Position numbers and translations under genes: made by a program. Source: CAYSFW01 sp050329935 (GTDB taxonomy: Bacteria > Pseudomonadota > Gammaproteobacteria > UWMA-0217). From it: a stretch of 64,000 nucleotides of DNA. This document shows positions 26,010-34,948 of the stretch, piece after piece. Each line of letters opens with the position of its first letter. Within the stretch, counting starts at the first letter, position 1. The stretch lies in contig JBHJOI010000067.1 of the NCBI GenBank assembly GCA_050329935.1, positions 32,341 through 96,340 on the forward strand. Reading direction: 5' to 3'. The notes under the pieces are model-generated. The model did not search any database. It saw only the letters and a list, made by a program, of their open reading frames with translations, and was not told the DNA's origin.

Positions 26010-27377
26010 CTATTCGGTCCAATCGAGCGATTGAAGTTGCCGCAAGTGCTGTACCGCGAGCACTTCGAGTCCCTCGATCGGTTTGCGCGGCGCATTGGCT
26101 TGCGGGATCAGTGCACACTTGAAACCGTGCTTGACCGCCTCCCGCAGGCGTTCCTCGCCATGTCCAATCGGGCGGACTTCGCCTGCCAAACCCACCTCGC
26201 CGAAACAGATCAAGTCGCGCCGCGCCGGACGATCGCGAAAGCTCGACAACGCCGCGAGGATCGCCGGCAGATCGGCCGCGGTCTCGCCGACACGAACCCC
26301 ACCGACGACGTTCAGAAATACGTCCTGATCGTGCATCGCGATGCCGACATGGCGCTGCAACACGGCGAGCAACATCGCCAGGCGGTTTTGCTCCAGACCG
26401 ACGGTGAGGCGGCGTGGTTGCGCGAGGTGACTCTCGGCGACCAAGGCCTGCACTTCGACCAACAATGGTCGGGTGCCCTCGCGAGTGACCAGCACCACGC
26501 TACCGGCGACGGCCTCGGGATGGCGCGATAGAAAAATCGCCGACGGATTGCTGACCGACTTCAAACCCTGCTCGGTCATCGCGAAAAAACCGAGTTCATT
26601 GACCGCGCCGAAGCGATTCTTGACCGCGCGCAGGGCTCGATAACGTCCGCCGCTCGGATCGCCCTCGAAGTACAAGACCGTGTCGACCATGTGCTCCAGC
26701 ACCCGTGGTCCGGCGAGCGCGCCTTCCTTGGTGACGTGGCCGACCAGAAACATCGCGATGTCGTGGCGCTTGGCGAAACGCACCAATTGGGCCGCCGTTT
26801 CGCGCACCTGCGCGACCGATCCCGGTGCCGACTGCAATTGCTCCGTGTACAAGGTCTGGATCGAGTCGATCACCACGAGCTCGGGTTTCATGTCGAGCGC
26901 GATTTCCTGGGTGCGCTCGACACAGGTTTCGGTCAGCAGCGTGAGGTGGGAGGCCTCGAGCCCGAGGCGATGCGCACGCAGACTGATTTGTTGCGCGGAC
27001 TCCTCACCACTGACGTAGAGCACGCGCCGGGACTTTTGCAGCGCGAGCGCTTGCAGCAGCAGGGTGGATTTGCCGATCCCCGGATCGCCGCCGATCAGTA
27101 CCACCGAACCGGGTACGATCCCGCCGCCAAGCACCCGGTCGAGTTCCCCAAGCCCCGAGGATTGGCGCTGCATGGTTTCCGGCCGCACGGCACCCAGTGG
27201 CTGGAGCACGGCGTCGTTGACGAAACCCGCCGCGCGTTTCGCGGGCGCGCGCGCCGGGGTTGCCGCTTCTTCGTCCAGGGTGTTCCACGCAAGACATTCC
27301 GGGCATTGGCCGGACCATTTTGGCTGCACGCCGCCGCACTCACGGCAGCGGTACTGGGTTCGGGCTTTTGCCGCCAA
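26010..27377 (-). CDS. radA: DNA repair protein RadA
   Basis: A 455-residue RecA-like helicase that drives branch migration in recombination. The N-terminal zinc finger is CRECGGVQPKWSGQCPEC. Walker A is GGDPGIGKST near residue 96, and the RadA-specific KNRFG motif lies in AVKNRFGAVNELG near 255. A C-terminal Lon-like domain follows (GVRVGETAADLPAILA). All diagnostic elements are intact. The CorC-family gene lies four bases upstream, so the two are likely co-transcribed. Confidence 0.96.
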   Translation of the reverse strand: MAAKARTQYRCRECGGVQPKWSGQCPECLAWNTLDEEAATPARAPAKRAAGFVNDAVLQPLGAVRPETMQRQSSGLGELDRVLGGGIVPGSVVLIGGDPGIGKSTLLLQALALQKSRRVLYVSGEESAQQISLRAHRLGLEASHLTLLTETCVERTQEIALDMKPELVVIDSIQTLYTEQLQSAPGSVAQVRETAAQLVRFAKRHDIAMFLVGHVTKEGALAGPRVLEHMVDTVLYFEGDPSGGRYRALRAVKNRFGAVNELGFFAMTEQGLKSVSNPSAIFLSRHPEAVAGSVVLVTREGTRPLLVEVQALVAESHLAQPRRLTVGLEQNRLAMLLAVLQRHVGIAMHDQDVFLNVVGGVRVGETAADLPAILAALSSFRDRPARRDLICFGEVGLAGEVRPIGHGEERLREAVKHGFKCALIPQANAPRKPIEGLEVLAVQHLRQLQSLDWTE

Positions 27378-27381
27378 GGGC

Positions 27382-28665
27382 TCAGTCCGGTTCGAGGTTG
27401 GCGGGTGGGCGTTTGATCGCCACGATGCGTGCCGTCTTCACCATGTTGTCGGCGGTCTTGATGATTTCCACCGGGTAGCCGGCGATCAGTAACGAGGTGG
27501 CCGCGTCCGGGATTATTTCAAGGCGTTCGAAAATCAGGCCATTCAGCGTGCGCGGGCCGTCGGTTGGCAACTCGATTCCGAGAATCCGATTCAGTTCGCG
27601 AAGACTGAGGCTTGCGTCGACGATGAAGCTGCCGTCGGCCTGCGGATGAACCTCCTGCGGGTAGACTCGGCCCTGGGTTTCGAATTCGCCGACGATTTCC
27701 TCAAGAATGTCCTCGAGCGCGACCAGGCCGAGAATGTCGCCATACTCATCGACAACCAGCGCGTGCCGGCGTCGTTCGCGGCGGAAATTGGTCAGCTGCT
27801 GCGTCAGCGAAATGCTCTCCGGGATGAAGTAGGGCGGCAACATCTGCCGCTCGATTTCCTCCTCGCTCAGCCTGTCCTTGGCCATCAATGCCGTGATATG
27901 GCGCATGTGGATATAGCCGACGGTGTTGTTGATGTGACCGCGATACACCGGCATTCGGGTAAACGGCATCGACCGCAGCAGTGCCTCGATGTCGCTCCAG
28001 TCGGCATCGAGATCGATCCCGATGATGTCCGAACGCGGCACCATCACGTCCGCGACCGTGACCTTCTCAAGGTCGAGAATGCGCAGCAACATCTCGTGGT
28101 GACTGTCATGAATCAGGCCGCTGGCTTCATTGACCACTGTGCGCAGTTCGTCGGCGCTGAGCCTATGGGTTTCGTCACGCTGTCCCGAGACCCCGAGCAA
28201 CCGCAACAAACCGCTTGAGAACAGGTTGACGAACCAGACCAGCGGAAAGGCGACTTTCATCAACGGGGTGTAGACGTAGCTCGCGGCATAACCGACGCGT
28301 TCGGAATGCAAGGCGCCGATGGTCTTGGGCGTGACTTCGCCGAAGATCAACAACAGGAAGGTCAACACGCCGGTCGCGATCGCGATGCCCTTGTCCTGAT
28401 ATAGGAGGTAGCCGATATAGGTCGCGACCTGGGTGATCAGAATGTTGATGAAATTGTTTCCGATCAGGATCAGGCCAATCAGCCGCTCGGGCCTGTTCAG
28501 CAATGCCTGGGCAAGACGCGGTCCCCGCTGTCCAGCCTCGGCCTTGTGCTTCAGCTTGTAGCGGTTGAGCGACATCAGCGCGGTCTCCGATCCGGAGAAA
28601 AACGCCGATAACATGAACAATACGATCAGTAAACCGAATAGCCAGCCTAGTGAGGGAGCTTCCAT
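27382..28665 (-). CDS. CNNM/CorC-family membrane protein with CBS domains (YfjD-like)
   Basis: A 427-residue protein: an N-terminal DUF21/CNNM membrane domain (residues about 5-180, with FFSGSETALMSLNRYKL at the start), a CBS pair (VTVADVMVPRSDIIGI and GLVALEDILEEIVGEF), and a C-terminal CorC/HlyC transporter-associated domain. Relatives affect Mg2+ or Co2+ homeostasis. The neighbourhood with a CcsA-like gene and ffh matches the E. coli ypjD-yfjD-ffh order, which supports orthology. Confidence 0.9.
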   Translation of the reverse strand: MEAPSLGWLFGLLIVLFMLSAFFSGSETALMSLNRYKLKHKAEAGQRGPRLAQALLNRPERLIGLILIGNNFINILITQVATYIGYLLYQDKGIAIATGVLTFLLLIFGEVTPKTIGALHSERVGYAASYVYTPLMKVAFPLVWFVNLFSSGLLRLLGVSGQRDETHRLSADELRTVVNEASGLIHDSHHEMLLRILDLEKVTVADVMVPRSDIIGIDLDADWSDIEALLRSMPFTRMPVYRGHINNTVGYIHMRHITALMAKDRLSEEEIERQMLPPYFIPESISLTQQLTNFRRERRRHALVVDEYGDILGLVALEDILEEIVGEFETQGRVYPQEVHPQADGSFIVDASLSLRELNRILGIELPTDGPRTLNGLIFERLEIIPDAATSLLIAGYPVEIIKTADNMVKTARIVAIKRPPANLEPD

Positions 28666-28720
28666 CGCTTACAGTGGTTTCCGTTGGAATCGTCGATGAG
28701 AGGTAATCAATTGGCCAGCG

Positions 28721-29530
28721 TTAAGTGGTCGGGGCGAGAATGATTTCGATGACCAACTTGCTGCCAAAATACGCCAACATCAGCAGCGAAAATCCGACTA
28801 GGGTCCAGCGTATCGCGGTGCGCCCACGCCAGCCAAGACGCCACCGGCCCAGCAGCAACGCGCCAAAAATGAACCATGCAGCGATCGACAACACCGTCTT
28901 GTGTACGAGATGCTGGGCGAAAATATTCTCGAGAAACATAAAACCCGACACGAGCGCGAGACTCAGCAGCAAAAAGCCCGCCCCGATCAGCTGAAACAGA
29001 AAATGTTCCATTGGCTGCAGCGGTGGCAGCAAACTCATCCAGCCCGTCACGCGATGACCGCGGAGCTGGTGATCCTGGTAGGCCAGCACCAACGCTTGTA
29101 GGGTCGCGAGGCTCAGCAGCGAATACGCCAGCAGCGAGCCCACCACATGGAGCTGCAACCCCGGCGGGGCGATGATGATGTGCTTGCCGATCGACGGGTG
29201 CAGCAAGGCCAGCAGTGCCAGCACCAGCGCGGTCGTCGGCAGCAGCGGCACCGCGAGGGCGTGCACGGGCATCCGCAGCGACGAAATCCACAGCAGCAGA
29301 CTCACCAGCCACGCCACCATCGACAGCGCGTTGTAAAGGCAAAGATCGAGTCCATCGGGGCGCACCAGCGTTTGCCCAAGCACCAGCGCGTGCGCGAGTA
29401 TCGCCACCGACCACAGCCAGAGCGCCACCGGCGGCGCGGCCTTTTGGTGCTGACGCAGGCCGCGAAGGATCAGTCCGGCGCTTACCAGATAGGCCAGGAT
29501 CGCGAGCACGGTAATGGAATGGGTTATCAC
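28721..29530 (-). CDS. ypjD: CcsA-like cytochrome c assembly protein (YpjD)
   Basis: A membrane protein with eight predicted helices and the CcsA/CcmC-like core. Conserved-looking histidines are in LHVVGSLLAYSLLSLA and in AQHLVHKTVLSIAAWFIFGALLLGRW. GTG 29530 is chosen because the first helix (ITHSITVLAILAYLVSAGLI) begins there; a longer TTG start at 29578 lacks a usable ribosome site. It is divergent from ffh, the usual gammaproteobacterial arrangement. Its exact biochemical role is unclear. Confidence 0.82.
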   Translation of the reverse strand: MITHSITVLAILAYLVSAGLILRGLRQHQKAAPPVALWLWSVAILAHALVLGQTLVRPDGLDLCLYNALSMVAWLVSLLLWISSLRMPVHALAVPLLPTTALVLALLALLHPSIGKHIIIAPPGLQLHVVGSLLAYSLLSLATLQALVLAYQDHQLRGHRVTGWMSLLPPLQPMEHFLFQLIGAGFLLLSLALVSGFMFLENIFAQHLVHKTVLSIAAWFIFGALLLGRWRLGWRGRTAIRWTLVGFSLLMLAYFGSKLVIEIILAPTT

Positions 29531-29684
29531 TTCGAGGTCCGAAACGCTTTGCTGACGTGTTCGCCGATGATAACCCAAACCTCGGCGGCTTCGTCAGCGG
29601 CATCGGCGCCGCCGCCCTGCCGGTTCGGCCGCGAAAAGGCTATAATCCCGCGCCTCTACCGATGGACCACCGGCGCTTTCAACC

Positions 29685-31043
29685 ATGTTCGACAGTCTGA
29701 CCGAACGCCTTTCAGCCACCGTCAAACGCCTGCGCGGGCAGGCCCGCCTGACCGAAGACAATATTCAGGACACGCTGCGCGAAGTGCGGATGGCCTTGCT
29801 CGAGGCCGATGTCGCGCTCCCCGTGGTGCGCGATTTGATCGCCAAGATCAAAGAACGCGCGATCGGCGCCGAGGTGCTGACCAGCCTGACGCCGGGCCAG
29901 GTGTTCATCAAAATCGTCAACGACGAGCTGACCGCCTTGATGGGCGAGGCCAATACCGGCATCGCGTTCGATGCGCGGCCACCGGTGGTCATCCTAATGG
30001 CCGGCTTGCAGGGATCGGGCAAGACCACCAGCTCCGCCAAGCTCGCGCGCTGGCTCAAGGAGCGGCACAAAAAATCGGTGATGATGACCAGTTGCGACGT
30101 GTCCCGCCCCGCCGCGATCCAGCAGTTGGAGACGCTCGCGAAAGAAGTCGGCGTCACCATCTACCCCTCCGCGGTCGGTGACGACCCGGTTGAAATCGCG
30201 GCCGAGGCGGTCGCGGCCGCGCGGGTGCAGCAAAAGGACGTGCTGATCGTCGATACCGCCGGTCGGCTGCACATCGACGCCGAGATGATGGACGAAATCA
30301 AGCGCATTCATACGGCGATCCGTCCCGGCGAGACCTTCTTCGTGGTCGACAGCATGACCGGCCAGGACGCCGCGAACACGGCCAAGGCCTTCAACGACGC
30401 CCTGCCGCTGACCGGCGTGATCCTCACCAAGGCCGACGGTGACGCCCGTGGCGGCGCCGCGCTCTCGGTGCGCCACATCACCGGCAAACCGATCAAGTTC
30501 CTCGGCATGGGCGAAAAGACCGCGGCGCTTGAGCTGTTCCACCCTGAGCGCATCGCCTCGCGCATCCTCGGCATGGGCGACATCGTCAGCTTCGTCGAAG
30601 AAGCCCATTCGCGTGTCGACAAGGAAAAAGCCGAGAAGCTCGCGAAGAAGATCCAGAAGGGCAAGAGCTTCGATCTGGAGGATCTGCGCGAACAATTCCT
30701 GCAAATGAGCAAGATGGGCGGCATGGCCAGCCTGCTCGACAAGCTGCCCGGCGGCGTCAACATCCCCGACGCCGTCAAGAGCCAGGTCAACGACAAACAG
30801 TTCGATCGCATGATCGCGATCATCAATTCGATGACCCCGAAAGAGCGCCGCACCCCCGATTTGATCAATGGCTCGCGCAAACGGCGCATCGCCGCCGGCT
30901 CCGGCACCCAGATCCAGGACGTCAACCGCCTGCTCAAGCAGCACCTGCAAATGAGCAAGATGATGAAAAAACTCAAGGGCGGCGGGATGCAGAAACTCAT
31001 GCGCTCGATGAAAGGCCGCATGCCGCCGGGAATGCCGTTCTAA
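29685..31043 (+). CDS. ffh: signal recognition particle protein Ffh
   Basis: A 452-residue SRP GTPase. N domain first, then the G domain with GLQGSGKTTSSAKLA near residue 107, DTAGRLHID near 190 and TKADGDARGG near 247. The Met-rich M domain follows, with GSRKRRIAAGSG and KMMKKLKGGGMQKLMRSMKG. A -10 TATAAT lies at 29641-29646. In many relatives rpsP follows; here a tRNA and a defence island follow instead, suggesting insertion at this junction. Confidence 0.97.
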   Translation: MFDSLTERLSATVKRLRGQARLTEDNIQDTLREVRMALLEADVALPVVRDLIAKIKERAIGAEVLTSLTPGQVFIKIVNDELTALMGEANTGIAFDARPPVVILMAGLQGSGKTTSSAKLARWLKERHKKSVMMTSCDVSRPAAIQQLETLAKEVGVTIYPSAVGDDPVEIAAEAVAAARVQQKDVLIVDTAGRLHIDAEMMDEIKRIHTAIRPGETFFVVDSMTGQDAANTAKAFNDALPLTGVILTKADGDARGGAALSVRHITGKPIKFLGMGEKTAALELFHPERIASRILGMGDIVSFVEEAHSRVDKEKAEKLAKKIQKGKSFDLEDLREQFLQMSKMGGMASLLDKLPGGVNIPDAVKSQVNDKQFDRMIAIINSMTPKERRTPDLINGSRKRRIAAGSGTQIQDVNRLLKQHLQMSKMMKKLKGGGMQKLMRSMKGRMPPGMPF

Positions 31044-31094
31044 AGCGTGCCCACACTTGCCAGCGCGCGCCGCCGGGATGAGAATTGGCGCACT

Positions 31095-31167
<73 letters not shown>

Positions 31168-31172
31168 TTCAA

Positions 31173-31202
31173 AAAACCAACCGTTCTCGGTTGGTTTTTT
31201 TT
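31173..31202 (+). terminator. rho-independent terminator after the tRNA
   Basis: AAAACCAACCG (31173-31183) pairs perfectly with CGGTTGGTTTT (31188-31198) across loop TTCT, and the T run continues to 31202. The A run on the left makes it effective for minus-strand transcripts too. Confidence 0.88.
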
Positions 31203-31329
31203 GCCTGTTCCCCCCCGTGTTGGCGAGGGTTCGAGCCTTGCCGCGACGGACGTCGTCGCTCCGGACAGCCCCGTTGCGGGCGGGTTTTCTTTTTCAGTTC
31301 CCGCATTGGGTGTGCTGGTTCGTCATCTC

Positions 31330-31767
31330 TCAGGTGGGTGCGGGTCATCGAATGCTTGATCAGGTCGTAGCAACCAGCATCCGTGATGACCTTGACGACG
31401 TCAGCCTTGGTTTTCCAAATGTACGGGTTCTCGATGGTGAAAGGCCCGCCCGCCACCAGCGAGACGATGTCCTGGAAGCCCTTTATCACCCCTGGGATGC
31501 GTCGTCCGGGGGGCGCGGCCACCGACCACTTGGGCGCACACCGGCAGGTTCAGGCTGATCACGCCGTTCTCGTTGAAGCGCACCCTCTGGAAGTTGAGCA
31601 TCCGGCCAATCGTCGCGTCGATGGAGACATACAGGAATGACCGGCTGCGCTGGGTGTACTCGTGGTTCAACTCTTTGGTCTTGTGGACCTGAACGGTATT
31701 GCGGTGCGGCACGTTGTCGCCGGTTTTCTGCGCCAGCATCTTTTCCAGGGTGCGGTGACGTTTTTTT
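31330..31767 (-). pseudogene. decayed QueC/QatC-like (7-cyano-7-deazaguanine synthase family) gene
   Basis: Two minus-strand frames together read as the C-terminal half of a QueC-like protein of the type found in Qat anti-phage systems. One gives HEYTQRSRSFLYVSI and FNENGVISLNLPVCAQVVGG; after a frameshift near 31490-31500 the other gives GFQDIVSLVAGGPF and ENPYIWKTKADVVKVITDAG, ending at SMTRTH. The zinc-binding Cys region expected next and the N-terminal SGGxDS nucleotide site are missing. The A run at 31761-31767 is a further frame break. The family call is from memory of these motifs, so moderate confidence. Confidence 0.55.
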
Positions 31768-32041
31768 GCTCATAGCCTGCGAATCCGTCCGAAGATTTTC
31801 TATAAATATCAACGCCATAATGAACCCGGTGCTGTGAGAAACACTCGGTTGAAAACTTCTCGACGATGACCGACGCCTCTCGGGTATGCGTTTCCAGCGC
31901 CGCATTGAACTGGGCGGACTGATTCATCGTCGCAAAGCGCATTCCATTGCCAAGTTGCGTGTTGACGACCTTGCTCAGGAAATACTGGAGCCCCTCATTG
32001 GCAAGCGTGCTCGATTCTGCGTAAATCAAAATATCACCCAT
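31768..32041 (-). pseudogene. fragment of an unidentified gene fused to the QatC-like remnant
   Basis: The minus frame from ATG 32041 reads MGDILIYAESSTLANEGLQY through NGMRFATMNQSAQFNAALET and VEKFSTECFSQHRVHYGVDI, then runs out of frame into the QueC-like remnant. The composition is protein-like, but I do not recognise the family. It looks like the N-terminal part of a different gene joined to the remnant by deletion. The start codon lies inside the left arm of the large inverted repeat shared with the divergent fic gene. Confidence 0.45.
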
Positions 32042-32090
32042 TAACACCCATTCCGACGCTGCGTGGCTTCAAAATGGGCGTTAATGGGTG
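32035..32090. promoter_or_regulatory. 18-bp inverted repeat upstream of fic
   Basis: CACCCATTAACACCCATT (32035-32052) and AATGGGCGTTAATGGGTG (32073-32090) are inverted with 17 of 18 positions matching, separated by 20 bases. Each arm is itself two copies of CACCCATT spaced 10 bases apart, so four related sites are arranged as two opposed pairs. This looks like a multi-site operator for a dimeric or tetrameric regulator. The Fic protein has its own C-terminal winged helix, so autoregulation is plausible. Confidence 0.6.
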
Positions 32091-32103
32091 TGGTTTTGGT
32101 TGC

Positions 32104-33153
32104 ATGCTACGTTCAGACACCCTCCAGATCACCCCCGAGATCCTGAGCCTGATTGCCCGGATCGACGAATTCAAAGGCGCATGGCGGGCCTTGGGAACGC
32201 TCGCGCCCGAGCGTCTTTCAGCGCTGCGGCGGGTTACGACCATTGAAAGCATCGGCTCGTCCACCCGTATCGAGGGCAGCAAGCTGACTGACCGAGAAGT
32301 GGAGCGCCTACTCTCCAACCTGGCCGTTCAGTCCTTCGACACCCGCGACGAGCAGGAGGTAGCCCGTTACGCCGAGTTGATCGATCTGGTGTTCAGCGCG
32401 TGGCAGGACATCCCGTTCAACGAGAACCACATCAAGCAACTGCACCAGATCCTGCGGCGCCACAGCGAAAAGGATGCGCGCCACCGGGGACAGTACAAGA
32501 CCCATTCGAACAGCGTCGCCGCCTTCGATGAAAACGGAACTCAGATCGGGATCGTCTTCGAGACCGCCACGCCGTTTGACACGCCACGGTTGATGGCCGA
32601 ATTGGCGTCGTGGGTGAATGACGAGCGGGAGAAGGGGCATCTGCACCCCTTGTTGATCATTGCGATCTTCGTGGTGGTGTTTCTGGAAATTCACCCCTTT
32701 CAGGATGGCAACGGGCGTTTGAGCCGGGTACTGACGACCCTGCTGCTGATCCAGTCCGGTTACGCCTATGTGCCGTACTGCTCGCTGGAGAGTGTGATCG
32801 AGCTGAACAAGGAAGCCTATTACTCGGCCCTGCGCCAGACACAGGGCACCATCCGCGCGGAGGCTCCCAACTGGCAGCCTTGGCTGGTGTTCTTCTTGCG
32901 TTCGCTGACCGAGCAGGTTCGGCGTTTGGAGAAGAAGGTCAAGCGCGAAAAGATCGTGCTGGCCGCACTGCCCGCGTTGTCACTGCAGATCGTGGAATTT
33001 GCCCGAGAGCACGGGCGCGTCACGATGATGGATGCCGTAAAACTGACCGGAGCCAGCCGCAACACCTTGAAGCAACACTTCCGCGACCTGACCGAGCGCA
33101 ACCATCTGGAGCAGCACGGCAGCGGACGCGGTGTGTGGTACGGGCTGAAGTAA
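32104..33153 (+). CDS. fic: Fic family AMP-transferase with C-terminal winged helix
   Basis: A 349-residue Fic protein. The catalytic loop HPFQDGNGRLSR lies near residue 197. The inhibitory alpha-helix motif SSTRIEGS near residue 50 marks a class II (self-inhibited) enzyme. The N-terminal DUF4172-like region and a C-terminal winged-helix segment (VTMMDAVKLTGASRNTLKQH) complete the common single-protein architecture. It probably AMPylates host target proteins and may regulate its own transcription through the upstream repeat. ATG 32104 is preferred to 32074, which lies inside the repeat arm; neither has a strong ribosome site. Confidence 0.88.
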   Translation: MLRSDTLQITPEILSLIARIDEFKGAWRALGTLAPERLSALRRVTTIESIGSSTRIEGSKLTDREVERLLSNLAVQSFDTRDEQEVARYAELIDLVFSAWQDIPFNENHIKQLHQILRRHSEKDARHRGQYKTHSNSVAAFDENGTQIGIVFETATPFDTPRLMAELASWVNDEREKGHLHPLLIIAIFVVVFLEIHPFQDGNGRLSRVLTTLLLIQSGYAYVPYCSLESVIELNKEAYYSALRQTQGTIRAEAPNWQPWLVFFLRSLTEQVRRLEKKVKREKIVLAALPALSLQIVEFAREHGRVTMMDAVKLTGASRNTLKQHFRDLTERNHLEQHGSGRGVWYGLK

Positions 33154-33459
33154 CGCAGTCGGGTTTTGGGAATCGAACTGGCGTCCGCAGCGCGCGACCT
33201 GGCAGCTCAAACCACGCTATACCTGAGACCGAGGTCATGCTTGCTCTCGGACCTGGCAAGGCGATGGCTAGCTTTGTTGTCAACGACGATTCCCGAGAAC
33301 GTGCTTCCCAGTAACGTCATCCGCTTCGGATCGTGGCCGCTGGCACTTCTGGTTTGGCGGGTGAGAAATGCCGAGGCCGGCGCTTGGCGTTCGACGTGAG
33401 GCGTGTTTTGCACTTCGGAGTCCGACTTTCGGCGAACTTGCCTTATTCTTGTCGATGTT
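33154..33459. other. intergenic region between fic and the Wadjet operon
   Basis: No gene supported. It holds a third copy of the GGAATCGAAC motif (33169-33178); the reverse complement resembles a tRNA T-arm, but a full cloverleaf does not fold. The jetA promoter must lie here; I see no strong -35/-10 pair and no Shine-Dalgarno for jetA. Confidence 0.4.
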
Positions 33460-34929
33460 ATGACCCTAGATTTCGCCACCCTCGATGCCCTGCGCACGCA
33501 CCATCCCGCGTGGCGATTGTTGCGTTCTGACCATGCCGCATTGGTGGCGAGTTTTTTGCATCGGGTTTTCGTGGCACCCAACGTGCGGGTAATGGCGGCG
33601 GCCGATCTTGCCGAGCTGCTAGAAGACGAGCTGTATGCGCTGCGCTTGCAACTGGGCGAGGCGGCGTTTCCGAAACCCGCGCTGGAGTACCTGAACGATT
33701 GGGCCGCGGCGGACAAGGGCTGGCTGCGCAAGTTCTACAAGCCCGGCACCGATGAGGCGCAGTTCGATCTGACGCCGGCCACCGAGAAGGCGATCGCCTG
33801 GTTGTTGCAACTTGCCGAGCGCCAGTTCGTGGGCACCGAGTCGCGGTTGCTCACCTTGTTTGCCTTGCTGAAACAAATGAGCGAGGGCAGCGAGACTGAT
33901 CCGGAAAAGCGTATCGCCGAGCTGCACCGCAAGCGCGGCGAACTGGACGCCGAGATCGCGCGGGTGCTGGCTGGCGATGCGCCGCTACTGGACGATACGG
34001 CGCTGAAGGACCGGTTCCAGCAATTCATGCAGGGTGCGCGCGAGTTGCTCACCGACTTTCGCGAGGTGGAGCACAACTTCCGCCAGCTCGATCGGAGCGT
34101 GCGTGAACGCATCGCGTTGTGGGAGGGGAGCAAGGGCGAGTTGCTTGAAGAGATCATGGGCGAGCGCGACGCGATCGCCGATTCCGACCAAGGCAAGAGT
34201 TTCCGTGCGTTCTGGGACTTTTTGTTGTCCAGCCGTCGCCAGGAGGAGCTGAGCGCGTTGTTGGAGCGGGTGCTGACCTTGCCGGCCGTGGCTGCGTTGC
34301 GACCGGATGCCCGCACTCGCCGCGCGCACTACGATTGGATGGAGGCGGGTGAGCACACCCAGCGCACCGTGGCGGCCTTGTCCCAGCAGTTGCGTCGCTT
34401 TCTCGATGATCAGGCCTGGTTGGAGAACCGGCGCATCATGGACATTTTGCATGGCATCGAGAGCAAGGCGCTGGCGTTGCGAGCATCACCACCTACCGGC
34501 ATGGTGATGGAAATGGCGGAGTCGTGTGCCGACGTCGAGTTGGCGATGGAGCGACCCTTGTTCACGCCAGCGGTGAAACCCGTGATCAATAGTCTGATTT
34601 TGCCGGCGGGGGACGCGGACATCGATCCGTCGGCCCTGTTCGACCAAGTGGTGGTGGACAAGGCACGGCTGACCCGCCATATCCGCCGCGCTTTGCAGGA
34701 CAAGGCCCAAGTCACGCTGCGCGAGTTGGTGGCTACCCAGCCGCTACGGCATGGCCTGGCCGAGTTGGTCGCCTATCTGCAACTCGGCAGCGACAGCTTC
34801 AACGCGGTGATGGACGAGGACTCACCCGAGTCCGTGCACTGGCAGGCCCGGGCGGCGACTGGTGAACCCGTGACCCGATCCGCGCGGCTGCCCCGGGTGA
34901 TCTTCATGCGCGGATCCGGAACAACTTGA
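33460..34929 (+). CDS. jetA: Wadjet anti-plasmid system protein JetA (DUF3375)
   Basis: A 489-residue DUF3375 protein, the MukF/kleisin-like subunit of the Wadjet SMC complex, which recognises and extrudes circular DNA loops so that small plasmids are cut. The N-terminus LDALRTHHPAWRLLRSDHAALVASFL is the family signature. The middle is helical and coiled-coil-rich (ERIALWEGSKGELLEEIMGERDAI), and the C-terminus ends in LPRVIF. It is followed by jetB, jetC and jetD in the standard type I order. No clear ribosome site precedes ATG 33460, and leaderless translation is possible. Confidence 0.93.
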   Translation: MTLDFATLDALRTHHPAWRLLRSDHAALVASFLHRVFVAPNVRVMAAADLAELLEDELYALRLQLGEAAFPKPALEYLNDWAAADKGWLRKFYKPGTDEAQFDLTPATEKAIAWLLQLAERQFVGTESRLLTLFALLKQMSEGSETDPEKRIAELHRKRGELDAEIARVLAGDAPLLDDTALKDRFQQFMQGARELLTDFREVEHNFRQLDRSVRERIALWEGSKGELLEEIMGERDAIADSDQGKSFRAFWDFLLSSRRQEELSALLERVLTLPAVAALRPDARTRRAHYDWMEAGEHTQRTVAALSQQLRRFLDDQAWLENRRIMDILHGIESKALALRASPPTGMVMEMAESCADVELAMERPLFTPAVKPVINSLILPAGDADIDPSALFDQVVVDKARLTRHIRRALQDKAQVTLRELVATQPLRHGLAELVAYLQLGSDSFNAVMDEDSPESVHWQARAATGEPVTRSARLPRVIFMRGSGTT

Positions 34930-34948
34930 ATCGAGTATTTGAAGTCGG

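Noticed and set aside
33150..33240. Possible tRNA on the minus strand between fic and jetA
   Set aside because: A GTTCGATTCC segment is present but the T-stem does not pair and no anticodon arm forms.
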